Source: Coleophoma eucalyptorum
Lineage: Eukaryota; Ascomycota; Leotiomycetes; Helotiales; Dermateaceae
Assembly (NCBI GenBank): GCA_026120035.1
Contig: JALRME010000002.1
Location: 1,798,001-1,862,000, forward strand
Direction: 5' to 3'
Length of the DNA stretch: 64,000 bases
Below, one piece after another: positions 22,854 to 33,491 of this stretch. Numbering within the stretch: the first letter of the stretch is position 1; every line of letters starts with the position of its first letter. The position numbers and the translations under genes were made by a program. Below the pieces are notes generated by a model. It did no database searches, had not been told where the DNA came from, and saw nothing but the letters and a program-made list of their open reading frames with translations.

Positions 22854-23573
22854 GAATATGAGTGAGTAAGATATTGTCTAATGCTGCAGATATAGCATGG
22901 CAAAAAGAGATGGTCAAGCAAGATTATAAATCTACGGGAAACCTCCATGGGAAATGGAAAGGGATAAAGTTTGGCTTAACACAACACATACATGAAAGAA
23001 AGGAAGCGGCCCTTTCTTGACAAGGGCAAGGGGAGTTGGCATTCTCTGTTTTAATCTTCTCTTCTTTCACTTTATCGCTTCTCTGATCGCGCGTTTCTCA
23101 CATTGCATAGCAAGCGGGGAAAATCTAGACGAGAAACTTCGTTCAGGTTTTTGTTTTTGGGCAATGGTTGAAGTTTAAAGATCCCGGGACGGGTCCAAAA
23201 TTTTGTTGCGTCTCTTCGTGGTTGTTTTTGTGGGCCATCGCAAGTAGAGTACCTCGTTTGTAGCAAACTGGAAAGTTATTTTGAGTGTGAACGTGTGCAC
23301 TTGCTGTATCGCTCGTAGACTTTACGATTTCGATAAGTCAATAATGGCGTAAACTGCTGGTTCGTAAAGATCCGGGTGCGCCTTCTTGAACGTAGTACCA
23401 AGAGGAAAGAAGGAACAGTACATATGGTAACATAGGCAGGCAGGTAGGAGGTATTCATAGAAGTAGCATGTCACCCCTCAGCATTCATTTCACCTAGACT
23501 TCACCATGACTACCTTTCTTTCTCTCCCTTTGTCATCCTCCCATAACATATTCCAAAATCCAAAATCTTCAAC
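22854..23573. other. Ste50 3' flank and promoter of the coiled-coil gene
   Basis: This 720 bp spacer lies between two plus-strand genes. A pyrimidine-rich tract at about 23512-23550 immediately precedes the next start codon, as is common in fungal core promoters. No other feature recognised. Confidence 0.5.
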
Positions 23574-24191
23574 ATGGACCACCTGCCCACGTTCTACGAT
23601 GGCCTCACATTCCTCCTCGCTCGAGTCCGCAAACTAATCCTCCGCTCCATCGTCCTACTATTCCGTCGTATTAGTAGAATCTCTCCAAGCTTCTTGCAGC
23701 AACATCACCCCCTGCCTGCTAGCATCGCTCAAACCAAGTCTAACCAGCTCACCATGTCTAATTGGCAAGCTGAGTATCTGCACTTCCAGCACCTTCTTCG
23801 GATCACTCCAAAAATCGATTTCACACCCGATCGGGCATACCCAATCCCACGTACGTCCTCACGGCGCCCGCCAAATACTGTCACGCCACAGCCCGTTAGG
23901 TCTTCAACTAGGGGAAACTACGTATGGCTTGGGTTCCTAGTTGCTGTGTTGGCGATTATGTATATTGAGACAAGGACGGCGTTGAGCAAGGCGCAGGATC
24001 GATTGGAGATTGAGATGGAGAAGATTAAGGACCTCGAGGAGAAGTTACACCGGCGGGATCTAGATTTAGAAAGGGTGGAGGATTTACGTAGATCCAGGCT
24101 GAAGGACTTGCAAATTGCGCTAAAGCGGAAGGAAGAGGAGTTTGAAAGGTCTTGGGATAGTGCAAAGGAGTTGTTGCATCGAAAGAAGTAA
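23574..24191 (+). CDS. Small membrane-anchored coiled-coil protein, unknown function
   Basis: A single-exon frame of 205 aa that I do not recognise. Residues ~11-32 are amphipathic to hydrophobic and rich in Arg and Leu. Residues ~116-131 (YVWLGFLVAVLAIMYI) form a clear membrane span. Residues ~135-203 are a strongly charged helix with heptad-like spacing of Leu (KIKDLEEKLHRRDLDLERVE). This looks like a tail facing the cytosol or an organelle interior and able to oligomerise, but no domain family is evident. The gene lies tail to tail with the Gep4 gene, 238 bp away. A methionine at residue 61 could be an alternative start, giving a 145-aa protein that keeps the span and coiled coil. Confidence 0.7.
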   Translation: MDHLPTFYDGLTFLLARVRKLILRSIVLLFRRISRISPSFLQQHHPLPASIAQTKSNQLTMSNWQAEYLHFQHLLRITPKIDFTPDRAYPIPRTSSRRPPNTVTPQPVRSSTRGNYVWLGFLVAVLAIMYIETRTALSKAQDRLEIEMEKIKDLEEKLHRRDLDLERVEDLRRSRLKDLQIALKRKEEEFERSWDSAKELLHRKK

Positions 24192-24429
24192 TTTGGCATG
24201 GATAGTTGTGCTGCTATTGATATGGATGTGGATGTAGAGTTGGAAAGCTTGTTGAGTGGTGATAGTTCGGGCAGTGTTGACTAGGTGTTTCTTCCGGGCA
24301 GTGTTGATGAAAGGAGACCTGTATGGTTCGGTGGTCCTGGCGGATGGATTGAAATAAATTGAATTAGGATCTTTGAATGGGTCAGCTACAAAAAAGTGCA
24401 GGTTCCTGATTAATGACAATGACTGACGT

Positions 24430-25268
24430 TCATTTATCGAAAGGGTTTACTGGATCCGGCGCTTCATATCCTCTCCTAAGAAGCGCTGCTGCAAATTTCT
24501 GCTCCATTCTTGCAAACTTCTTCCAATTAGTCTCCAAGCCTACCTCATAAAAATGACAAACTTACCAAACTTGTCTCCTCAACCGGCACGACTCCATCCT
24601 TAATCCACACTGCATACGAACCCATCAAATTGGCCATCAAAACATCCGTTGTTAGTCTATCACCAACGACAGCAATTTGATCTGGTCTTGTAACACCCGT
24701 CTCCGGATACTTGCGGAAATATTCCATAATCTCAGAACCGCAGCCAGGTTTTTTGTCGCTGTGTGGCAACACAGGGAGACCTGTTGAGACTTCAACTGCT
24801 TTGGCTAGCGAGCCGTCACTATCGAGTGATAGGGCGCCGGCAGTATTGGAGACAATCAAGAGACGTCGACCCGGGTAGGCTTCGCGGAGACGTTTGAAAT
24901 GCTCCTGTGAGATTGATATTAGAATTATGCGTGTACTAGAAAGATAAATTTGGATTTGTGAATTATTGAGAAGATTGATATAACACGTGCTGGCTGTAAG
25001 GTAATTGGCAACGATAAGGAAGACGTAAAAGAAAACCTACTTCATAAGGCTTGTAAACTTCATTGGCCTTGGGATATGCAAAGCAGTTATCCTTATCCAA
25101 GACTACGGCTCGAATATCTACATCTTTATACTTGCCAAAAGCCTTGTTCAGCGGGATTGGAAGCTGGTTGAAGGTAGGGATCGTTGCTTGCGGGAGACAT
25201 AGACTCGGTCTTGTCAAGAGCCGGAAAACATTCAGCGTTGCAGAAATGTTGAGTGTGTTCATGTCCAT
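24430..25268 (-). CDS. GEP4: Mitochondrial phosphatidylglycerophosphatase Gep4 (HAD superfamily)
   Basis: Three exons, 25268-25041, 24904-24566 and 24516-24430, give 217 aa. The introns are 136 and 49 nt. The protein matches the YqeG/Gep4 branch of HAD phosphatases. Motif I is VVLDKDNCFAYP (the family uses DKDN rather than DxDxT), motif II lies in LLIVSNTAG, and the conserved C-terminal motif is VVGDRLTTDVLMAN. In yeast Gep4 dephosphorylates phosphatidylglycerophosphate in the mitochondrial matrix, the step before cardiolipin synthesis. The N-terminal MDMNTLNISATLNVFRLLT resembles fungal Gep4 starts; the second Met is six bases further in. The first intron is longer than most here, but the joined sequence YKPYEEHFKRLREAYPG reads through well. 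The gene shares a 248 bp promoter region with the SmD3 gene. Confidence 0.9.
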
Positions 25269-25516
25269 AGATGTGATTTTGCTTTGAATTATGGCTGTTG
25301 TGTAGTAAGAAGGTTTTGTGACGTGGTCAGGTTGGTATGAGTGCCTTGTACCTGAAATGAAGCTAGGCCTGAGCTTCAAAATCCTTAGCGTGGAATTTAT
25401 TTGATCCCAGCCGACCATATCAAGCTACGATTGCGACTGCGACTCAAGACAGCTTCAGTCTACACACGCTTCCTACCCCCTCCAAATACTTGACTCAGTC
25501 CATTCATACAGCAACC
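25269..25516. promoter_or_regulatory. Divergent promoter shared by GEP4 and SMD3
   Basis: Only 248 bp separate the start codons of these two oppositely oriented genes, so both core promoters must fit here. No specific factor site could be assigned with confidence. Confidence 0.6.
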
Positions 25517-26140
25517 ATGACAAGCACTATTGGAATACCGATCAAGCTGTTGAACGAGGCCCAGGTTAGCAGATTCCTTTTTTAAACATCTCACCTGCAG
25601 CGCTCCCTGGAACTCTTTCTACTCTGCTTCTTGGTACAGCTTGCTGACTCTACTATGAATACAGGGACATGTCGTCACTCTTGAGATCACGTCCGGCCAA
25701 GTTTACCGCGGCAAGCTCCTCGAAGGTTCGTTTCGATTTCAGTATCGCGCTCCCTAATCTCTACCTCACCCTCTACCTCGTGCCAAGTCCAAACGCGCTG
25801 ACAGATTTATGATGTAGCTGAGGATAACATGAACGTTCAACTGAAAGATATTACGGTTACCGCCCGCGATGGCAGAGTCAGCCATCTTGACCAAGTCTAT
25901 ATTCGGGGCTCACATGTGCGATTCTTCATTGTGCCAGATATGTTAAGGTACGGATTCAAAGACACTCTGCCGTTACCACGCGCCGCACATGCCAAAGAAA
26001 CTCTATTAATACGTGACTGTAGGAACGCGCCCATGTTCAGAAGTAGAGGTGTTAAGGGCAGAGGTGTGGGATTGGCAAGAGGAAGAGCCACGGTCAGCAG
26101 AGCGCGCGCCAGTGGACGTGGAGGACCACCAAGACCTTAG
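25517..26140 (+). CDS. SMD3: Small nuclear ribonucleoprotein SmD3
   Basis: Four exons, 25517-25564, 25665-25725, 25818-25947 and 26023-26140, give 118 aa. The introns are 100, 92 and 75 nt. The Sm fold is complete: [18 protein letters not shown], then [19 protein letters not shown] (Sm1), and [20 protein letters not shown] (Sm2). The C-terminal tail is Arg/Gly-rich, with [14 protein letters not shown], as in SmD3, whose RG tail is arginine-methylated in other organisms. SmD3 forms part of the heptameric Sm ring on U1, U2, U4 and U5 snRNAs and acts in spliceosome assembly in the nucleus. Three introns in a 118-codon gene is intron-dense for this region. The identification is secure. Confidence 0.96.
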
Positions 26141-26893
26141 GAAAGAGGAGAAAAGTATCTGGATCGCGGGTGTTTGGAAAGAAAGCCGGCTTCCTAAGTT
26201 TCGGCAGGTTTTTATATGGCGTTCTGGGAAATTCAGGTCTTGGCTGCTGCGTTGCTGGGCTAGATTACAGGGCTTCTGGCCGAGCTTCGACAAGCAATGG
26301 GTCTTTGGGATCAATGCTGAAGATGGTCTGGGAAAACGTGAATGGTGTGAGAGAGCAGGTGCTGCACTTGCTCGCAATGTTACTCTCATATCCAATATTG
26401 GTCATCTTGCGATAGAGCAGCATCAAACAAGCTCGCTTACCTCCCTGATCAATGGTTTCATGACCTCATGAACCCAACGTTCAGCTAGGAAGGGTATTTA
26501 GTTGCGGTACTCTTCCTGGAGACATTATCTTTGCTGTTCTATAGCATCCTAGATGTGTTAAATCCGTATACAGATAAATGCTAGTGATCAGTTCCATCGA
26601 GATGATCTTCCCAATCAGCGCTTCAATTATGCTCTCGGCGAACTTCACAAACCTGATGTATTCTAACAGTTGTGGATCTTCTGCCACTCACTTATGTGGT
26701 GGTAGTGTAAACTCAAGACGTCAAATTCAAGTTTATCACAGATAGAACAAAGCTGTTCGAGGCTTATAAACAATATTACAAACTAGCTTGCAGACTTAGC
26801 AATCCGAAAACAGTCACGTGGTCGAGCATCGAATATCAAAACACTGACGCAAATCCTCCAATTCCACATTTTCACCAAAAGTCTTGACACAAA
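26141..26893. other. SMD3 3' flank and promoter of the Irc6-like gene
   Basis: A frame overlapping the SMD3 end and running to 26471 on the plus strand lies out of frame with SmD3 and has no domain, so it is taken as UTR. Nothing else recognised. Confidence 0.5.
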
Positions 26894-27977
26894 ATGGAGA
26901 TTTCACATCCTAGAAGGATCCTGGCGGTCAGCTCACCAGATTCCGGTCTTCAAGATCTTCTTCAAGGTTCCAATATACACCGTACCGCACGATATAAAAG
27001 GAATGCTATGCTAACACAATCTCACAGGTCTGACCGGCTCGGCACCAGCTATATCCAGCGACACAATCGCAGGAACAACACATGCCTGGGCCGTGAAAAC
27101 GAATTACTACACTGCCACAATCCCCATCTGGCTCGACGAGATCGTCGAGCCCGAGACGTGGAGTAAGGAATTCCTAGCTCCCGAGGCACGTGAGGTCCTT
27201 ACCGCGCTGGGGGCATTTATAGTATGTTTCCGCAAACCAGTCGATGACGAATCCTTGAAAGATGTCAAGACGCTGCTAGCGAGTGTGGGCGAGGTAGTCA
27301 AGGAAGGGTGTGGCTTCTCATGGGACGGCGTATGTCTCGCGGTTGCGCTGCCGCAGTCATCGACACCGTGCTTGGAGATGAGCTTCGAGGATTGGGATGC
27401 ACTGTGTCAGGATCAGGGGTTTGAGTTCGTCGACTTTGAGGCGAAGGGGCGAAATGAGTTTTCTGGTAAGTTTCGTTTGGTTTGCTGATTGGAAAGAACC
27501 TCGTTTTGGGTCATGGAATCTAACGGGTGGTAGAACCGATGGGTCTTGAGCGCTTGAAAGAGGCTCTGGAAGCTAATGAGTGGGAGGGCGAAGATGAGCT
27601 AGGTGGGGAGGTGGATTTTGATGAGTTTGATGGTGCAGATACCGATGAGGAGATCATATCTGGATTCGGGATCGAAGCTGCTGAGATGGAGTTGGAAATG
27701 GCAGGCATGAAACAGGCTATATACGGCAATGGACTGGGTGACGATGAATCAAAGGAAGGAGAAGGGGAGGAAGGAGACCAGGATGAGGAGGTGGAGAAAT
27801 TACAGGCTATGATGCAAAAGATGCAAGCTGTCAGAGGTGAGTCTTTGTTTTTTTTTTTTCTTCCTTGCTGTTAGATAATCTCACTGAATTCATCTAGACC
27901 AGACTGCTGGCATGCCAGAGGCCGAAAGGAAAAAATTCGCAGCCAAGGCTGTTAATGAGATTATGAAGAGCCTGTAA
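26894..27977 (+). CDS. Irc6/p34-like alpha/gamma-adaptin-binding protein
   Basis: Four exons, 26894-26966, 27028-27465, 27534-27836 and 27898-27977, give 297 aa. The introns are 61, 68 and 61 nt. The N-terminal half has a small-GTPase-like fold seen in the family: RRILAVSSPDSGLQDLLQGL resembles a degenerate P-loop, followed by IPIWLDEIVEPETW and ALGAFIVCFRKP. The C-terminal half is highly acidic, with FDEFDGADTDEEI and EKLQAMMQKMQAVR, ending in ERKKFAAKAVNEIMKSL. This order, a pseudo-GTPase followed by a C-terminal helical segment, is that of the human p34 (AAGAB) and yeast Irc6 proteins, which bind clathrin adaptor subunits. The third intron contains a run of 13 T. Family assignment is fairly confident; the detailed role is inferred. 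Confidence 0.8.
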
Positions 27978-28367
27978 GATATGGTATCTATGATCAGGAA
28001 ATTTAAACCCCCTTTTAAGACTCGATAATTGTACTTCGCCTTGATACTCTCACGATGGGTAAAGCATATACTGAGCCTTGGATTTTGGAGAATTCAAACT
28101 CATCCAAACCTGAGATACACCCAATCCCACATGTCATGATCCAATGATACTCGCTAAGTCAAAGTCAAGCGCTCTTGAGCTCTCCAAGACTATTGAATTT
28201 ACTTATCTCAAAAAATGCAAGAGAAACGAATCTCATGATTGTGAATCTATTCTATGTGATTAAGATATTATCCTTTGAGGCAGAATGCCTCTTCTTTTAC
28301 AAAGCCCTCTATTTTATCTACCCGGGCTTCCTTTCTGCCCAATGCTGTGGGTACATCTGACCTCAAC
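27978..28367. other. Tail-to-tail spacer between the Irc6-like and PHS1 genes
   Basis: The two flanking genes converge, so these 390 bp should hold both 3' UTRs and polyadenylation signals. No gene or RNA recognised. Confidence 0.5.
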
Positions 28368-29159
28368 TTATCTAGTCTTTTGTACTGCCTTTCCTCTCAT
28401 AACCTTCCGTCTCTGAGCCATCATATGTGTGAACAAGATGTATGAACCTATTCAAAATCAGCACTTCTCTAGTGTCAGACAAAATACGACATACCAGGAA
28501 TGTATATAAACAAAATAAGCTGCAAAAGCCAAGCAAACTCTTGTCTAACAGCTCTGGCAGGTTTGATGGCCTTGAAGATCAACCAGCATTCACTGCTGAT
28601 ACCCAAGGGGTACAGGATGAAAAAGGTATTGTATCTCAACCACGAGATAAAGCCCGGCTGGAATCCACTTAGAGTGAAGGTAAAGAACGAGTACCGGATA
28701 ACCTCTGTCACACTCCAAGCGACCAGCATACTCGAGTACCCAGCACTTTTAGCGACGAAGGGGAAATTGTTGACAACGCCCCAGACGAGGAGAAGGCGGC
28801 TCGCAACTTGCATTGCAGTGGTACTAATCGGAGCTCTAACAATGCCTGCATGTCTCGATTAGCTACGGTTGCATTGATTGCCACAGAGGGGCAGATATAC
28901 CGGTAGCTGCGTGGACCACCTCCAACAGTGCCATTGTCTGTGTCCATTTTGTGAAGTTGCCCACGCCTTGGTAGGCTCGTCCGAAGCCCACCAAAGGCAC
29001 GAGCAAGAGGACACGTCCGAGGACGGCGGTCCATAGGATGGCAGACGCAAAATTGTAAAGGATGAGATATTGTGTCTTCGGCGAATTCGAGCGCAAGGGC
29101 TTTAGAGGCTTCTGTTGCGGCGCAGAATTGCGTGGTGGCATGTCTGTTGCGGAATCCAT
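28368..29159 (-). CDS. PHS1: Very-long-chain 3-hydroxyacyl-CoA dehydratase Phs1 (PTPLA family)
   Basis: Three exons, 29159-28901, 28845-28495 and 28447-28368, give 229 aa. The introns are 55 and 47 nt. The protein has several membrane spans and the PTPLA signature. The catalytic pair corresponds to Tyr165 and Glu172 in ILYPLGISSE. The segment ALLEVVHAATGIVRAP crosses the first splice junction, and the C-terminus GSYILFTHMMAQRRK is recovered only by splicing out the second intron. Phs1 carries out the third step of very-long-chain fatty acid elongation in the ER, and the resulting acyl chains feed ceramide synthase, whose gene lies 19 kb away. An upstream in-frame ATG at 29192 would add 11 residues; the start chosen fits the usual Phs1 length of ~220 aa. 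Confidence 0.92.
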
Positions 29160-30007
29160 GGTTACCAGCAGAGTGATGGATGGATTGGGCAACGGGTGCG
29201 ACGGACAGACACGTTGATGGTGAACAACTTGGGTGCTCGGTGAGGTAGTCCAATGGCCGGCAAGACTTTGTTGGGAGCTATCCAGAAAAGTAGCTTTCCA
29301 TGTGGCGTCGCACGCAGCAAGCAGCCGGGGTGGATGTATTGAAGGGGGGCCAGCAAGCCGAGGGAGTCTCGTCGTGGTACAGAAGCGACAGAAGTACGAG
29401 CAGCTGCATGAAAACGATCTACGATTGGAGCGATTCCGAGCAAGGGCATCGTACGTCGTGGTCCGGATGCCGAGACGCCTTCGTGTACTTGATGGACTTG
29501 CACTGGTCTTGTTCTAATCAGCGGCTTGCTCGCAAACACCCCTCCGTATGGCTATTCGTACTCACAGGCTCGTGATACGGTCCCTCGGATCTGCTCATGG
29601 ATCGGGAATTCCTCGAGGCCTCCACCGTCGCAAACAGCACCCAAACCTTTCCTGAGCCGTGCCATGCTCGAATGCTGCTCCAATCACCGCCGCCTCCCAT
29701 ATGCGGATACCCAAGACTCCAGGGCGGCATTGCGGCCACAGGAGGTCATCTGTATGCGCCCTAGCTGCTGTGGGGAAAGGGCTACACTGGTTTCTGGAAC
29801 TGCTCACTGAGTTTTCTGTGCGAGGCGTCCTTCTAGTGATAACTACCATGGTGGCACAAACCTGCAGTCACCCGCGAGCTTGCCATTGTGCAGCATGGGC
29901 AGCTCTGGTGCGCGGCCTACGTCTTTGTACAAAACCAAGCTGATGACTCCATTTCTGTTGTTTCCCCATCTCGTCTTTTGGATCTCGCTGTCCCGCCGGC
30001 TGCCACC
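29160..30007. other. Divergent spacer between PHS1 and the 2EXR gene
   Basis: Both neighbouring genes start from this region in opposite directions. It contains several overlapping open frames on both strands of up to 125 codons, none with recognisable motifs, and I read them as chance frames in moderately GC-rich DNA. Confidence 0.45.
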
Positions 30008-30730
30008 ATGGCCAGTAGCTTCACCCTCTTCACTCGCCTGCCCCCCGAGCTAAGGCGGCTGATCTGGCAATTCTGTTTGCCAGCCCCGCGCACCATCTTC
30101 ATGAAGAACACTCGAGTCACATCGCGATCGCTATCCTGTCGCCGGCGCAAAGTAAGCTGCGTACCCTCGACTCGCTGTCCGGAAATAATCCTGCTCCTGC
30201 TCCACCTCTGCGTGGAGTCGCGGGCTGCCACCCTCGCTCAATACGAGGTTCTCTTCGCATGCAGATCGAAGAGAGATCAGTACTACCGCCAGCATTTCTT
30301 TGCCCCCGCAAGAGACAGTATCTTTATAGAAGATGTAAAATGTCCCCTGCGAAATCGGGTACCTCACATCTGGCCTTGGCACCAGAATATCAAGCCATCG
30401 GCTGCCATATACCAAGTCCGAAAATTGGCCATCGGCTGCAATGCTTGGTGGAATCTATGGAAACGAGAAGATGCACGAAAATATCTATTGGGCGATGGGG
30501 GTTTGCTAATGTTTAAGAAATTGGAAGAGCTTCATATTGTTTTCAGAATCGTCACTGGCCACGACTGGGATGCTGGTTGGCGATCGGATGATCTGAACTG
30601 GCCATTGCCTGATGTGGATATCCAAGCAGAGCCTATCAAGAATGTCCTCAGGACTTTGGGGAAGAAGCATGCTGAATGGAAAGTGCCGGGGCTTAAACTC
30701 GTCGCTTGGGGCAAGCTCGCAGCATCATGA
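30008..30730 (+). CDS. 2EXR-domain protein
   Basis: A single exon of 240 aa starting at an ATG in a good context (gccaccATGg). The N-terminal SSFTLFTRLPPELRRLIWQF is the typical F-box-like opening of fungal 2EXR proteins, and the LLLLHLCVESRAATLAQYEV stretch is the matching second element. The rest is mixed helix and strand without further motifs. These proteins form large lineage-specific families in filamentous fungi, and most have no known function. The open frame continues 40 codons upstream without a stop, so the 5' end is chosen by homology of the start. Confident as to family, silent as to role. Confidence 0.85.
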   Translation: MASSFTLFTRLPPELRRLIWQFCLPAPRTIFMKNTRVTSRSLSCRRRKVSCVPSTRCPEIILLLLHLCVESRAATLAQYEVLFACRSKRDQYYRQHFFAPARDSIFIEDVKCPLRNRVPHIWPWHQNIKPSAAIYQVRKLAIGCNAWWNLWKREDARKYLLGDGGLLMFKKLEELHIVFRIVTGHDWDAGWRSDDLNWPLPDVDIQAEPIKNVLRTLGKKHAEWKVPGLKLVAWGKLAAS

Positions 30731-32094
30731 ATGGCCATCTCTTAACGGTGGAGATAACATATTACTAGGTCAGGCGATGGAATTGGATACCGCCCACGGA
30801 ACTATTCGATCATCCGGGAAATTCAGTTGATAGGTCCTATTCTTGAGATTGAACCTTTCATGCTCAAGCTTCATATCAGCAACATGCCTTCCATTTAGTG
30901 GGTGGACGTTTTGAATCGTCATTTCTCAGCACTCCGATGCAAGGTTTGCCTGAATGATGCTCATTTAACGATATCTGCCATGATACTCTTCCTGGCTGTT
31001 CTATCGACCAAATTAAATCAAGAGACTGCTGGAAGGGAGATTGGGCCATCTTTCTGCCTTAGTAGCGGCTAAAAGGTGTCAAGACAAGCACAGTTATGCC
31101 GAACCATGTCATAGAATTTTTTTGCAGAGTTTGAGTAGACACTCTTCCCATATTGGGAGCTGTTCTCAAAAGCTTGAGGTTTATCAGCTGCGTCATAGCA
31201 TCGGCATGTTTCCTCAAGCAGAGAGGGTCCTTGAATATTTTGCTAGCCGAGCTAGACAACAATGCAAATACAAGCATATAATCTTTGTCGAGTATTCATC
31301 CTAGCTTCCCACGACTATGCGCTTCTACCGACTTATGCCCGGCTTCACTGATGATGTATATTCCTCACAGCCGAGTTTGCCATTTCACCTACACACCACA
31401 ACGACAAGCCCAGCCTATTCCATCAATTTGTTGTTTTGTTTTGCTCGTAGGCTTTTTTGTCGCACCAAAAAGAGTTTATCTATCACGACATAAATTCCCT
31501 CGCCGGATACCAATCGATCAATCATGGGTGCAGGCGCAGTTGTAAAATGTTACCTTCTTCCCTAGTAGATCTCACGTTCATACGGATTAATCGGGCGCAG
31601 CCGGTAAGCCATTCATCACGATTTCTCCAATGGTGATGAGCTGCAACCCACCACTACTAGCGACTGCCCCGTCGACTACGTTTGTGGCACTTTCCCCTGC
31701 CAATCCAGATAATCCTATCAATCGCATGTAGATTGATTGCTCCTGCAAGTCAGACGCCTGGCAGCAAGGAATCCCTCGTGGAGCTTCCTTTGGTCCCAAA
31801 CAAACACAACCTCATCGCTTGTCCCCCTCCCCAAATGGATCCTCGGATACTTTCAAGTATTAAACCCCCTCCCATCCATTACTAGGAGCCAATTTTTGTT
31901 TTTAGCCCGTTGGTTCTCCTTTGAGTCTTTTGAGTTTTCGTCCACGTTTTCTCCAGACGCTATATTCTGTCCCAGATCCTTCGCTTGTACACCAAGTTTA
32001 CCTTTTATCATTTCTCGATAGTAACATCTATCACTTCCTCGAGGGACTATAACGTCTTCAATTATAATCTTATTCAATTGCATCTCTGTTTATA
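30731..32094. other. Intergenic region, no gene seen
   Basis: This 1.36 kb stretch between two plus-strand genes contains only short open frames. Its last ~200 bp are T-rich and presumably form the promoter and 5' UTR of the following small gene. Confidence 0.5.
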
Positions 32095-32612
32095 ATGGGT
32101 GGTTCTCACATCCTCCACGCTGCTGAGATTATTGGTGCATTTTTAGTTGCTCACCATTTCTGGCCGAAAGGCGTTACGTACGGCGATAAAGAGGACTGGG
32201 AAGTTCGGAAGCACGAACGTAGCCATGGCCACTCATCAAAGAAATCCTCCTCAAAGCGTAGCAGTAGGAGATACGAAGACAGTCGGGGGTCGCGGTATTA
32301 TGATGACTATGAGCCTCCCAGGCGCGAGAGACATGACAGCCGAAGGAGTAGTCGATACGACACTTATAACGAGAGACCAAGAGAGAGACGATCAAGGGAC
32401 TACTACTGATCAGGAAAACTCCGGTTCCCTCAGTGGAAAAAACACCAAAGGAGGATATTGAAACGCTGTGCAAAACTAGAGCGGAAATACACAACGAGCA
32501 AGAGCAACTACGAAATAACGCAATAGATGAGGAGCCGGGAGGGGATTCTTTTTGGAAATTGGCGTTCATGAAAGACACCGGTTCAGATGGAGGTGGGAGT
32601 AGTAGTGATTGA
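32095..32612 (+). CDS. Small basic protein with an acidic end, unknown function
   Basis: I do not recognise a family. The first frame encodes MGGSHILHAAEIIGAFLVAHHF, a short hydrophobic start, then GVTYGDKEDWEVRKHERSHGH and a Ser/Arg/Tyr-rich stretch. It meets a stop at 32407. A second, clearly coding-like segment in another frame encodes KTPKEDIETLCKTRAEIH and ends GDSFWKLAFMKDTGSDGG before a stop at 32610. The best join I can find is a GTAGTC donor at 32348 and a CTCAG acceptor ending at 32433, with a CTGAT branch point 23 nt upstream. It gives a 143-aa protein and keeps both segments in frame. A 119-nt alternative (32295-32413) also fits the frame. An unspliced transcript would give 104 aa. 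Confidence 0.6.
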
Positions 32613-33491
32613 CGATTTTCTAGTTATCACATGTTTCAGATTTTTAATAATAATATCATGGATGGAAATCCTATTTGCAAGAATTACTGAGCCAATTACC
32701 CATTTTTTTCCCCATACCCCCACAATCTCCTCCTTCAAGTGATACTCCACAATCCTTACAGCTGGGTTTGAAAACGCATTGCTGGTCACCCAACCAAATC
32801 TCATGGAAATTGGGCCTGGAAATCCACCCAAGTCCCTCTGTGCCTACATTTTGCATAGGCATATAGGATACTATCTTGGTTTTGAAGAGAATTTGACTTC
32901 TTATCGTCGTCTGAGCGGAGTCTAAAGCTTTGAAAAACTCATGGCTAGGTCAAGTTGCATATTGAAAAGCCAATTGTCATGTGCTTGGTGTGTTCTGTGG
33001 ATTGTTTGGTTTCCATTGGTCTGATCTAGAACACCAATCAAGGTATTAAGTCGGGCGGTACTAGGTACCCGAAGCAGGGGAAGTTCGATCAAGCTTTTTC
33101 GTTACTGCCATCGAGCCTATGATAGCAAAGTATGGGACAGGAAGGTTGAAAGTTAAGTAGAATGTTATTTTACCTTAAATCTATGGTAGAGAAATAATTC
33201 CTTGAGAGCTGTATTGTATTCTCAGCGTAATCATACCAACGAAAAATACAATTGAAAACCACTCCAGACCTTCCGTAGAAGCCAGCGCCTATCGTCGCTG
33301 TTGATTTCCTTTCCTCCTGTTGACCGCTTGCAGTTCTAATTTTGATATACATTTAACAGGACTGTGTCCTCTCATTGCCTTCCTACCCTCACCTATACCC
33401 AGTAGGCGGGTCTCGGCGGATATACATTATTAGCTTCATATATTCGTGACTTCATACCCTTATCCATCCTTTTCAAACAACCAAAGCCGTG
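32613..33491. other. Tail-to-tail spacer, no gene seen
   Basis: This stretch lies between the stop codons of two converging genes. It is AT-leaning with short open frames only. No feature recognised. Confidence 0.5.

Noticed and set aside
26013..26471. 152-codon frame overlapping the 3' end of SMD3
   Set aside because: It lies out of frame with SmD3 and has no domain; best explained as SMD3 3' UTR.
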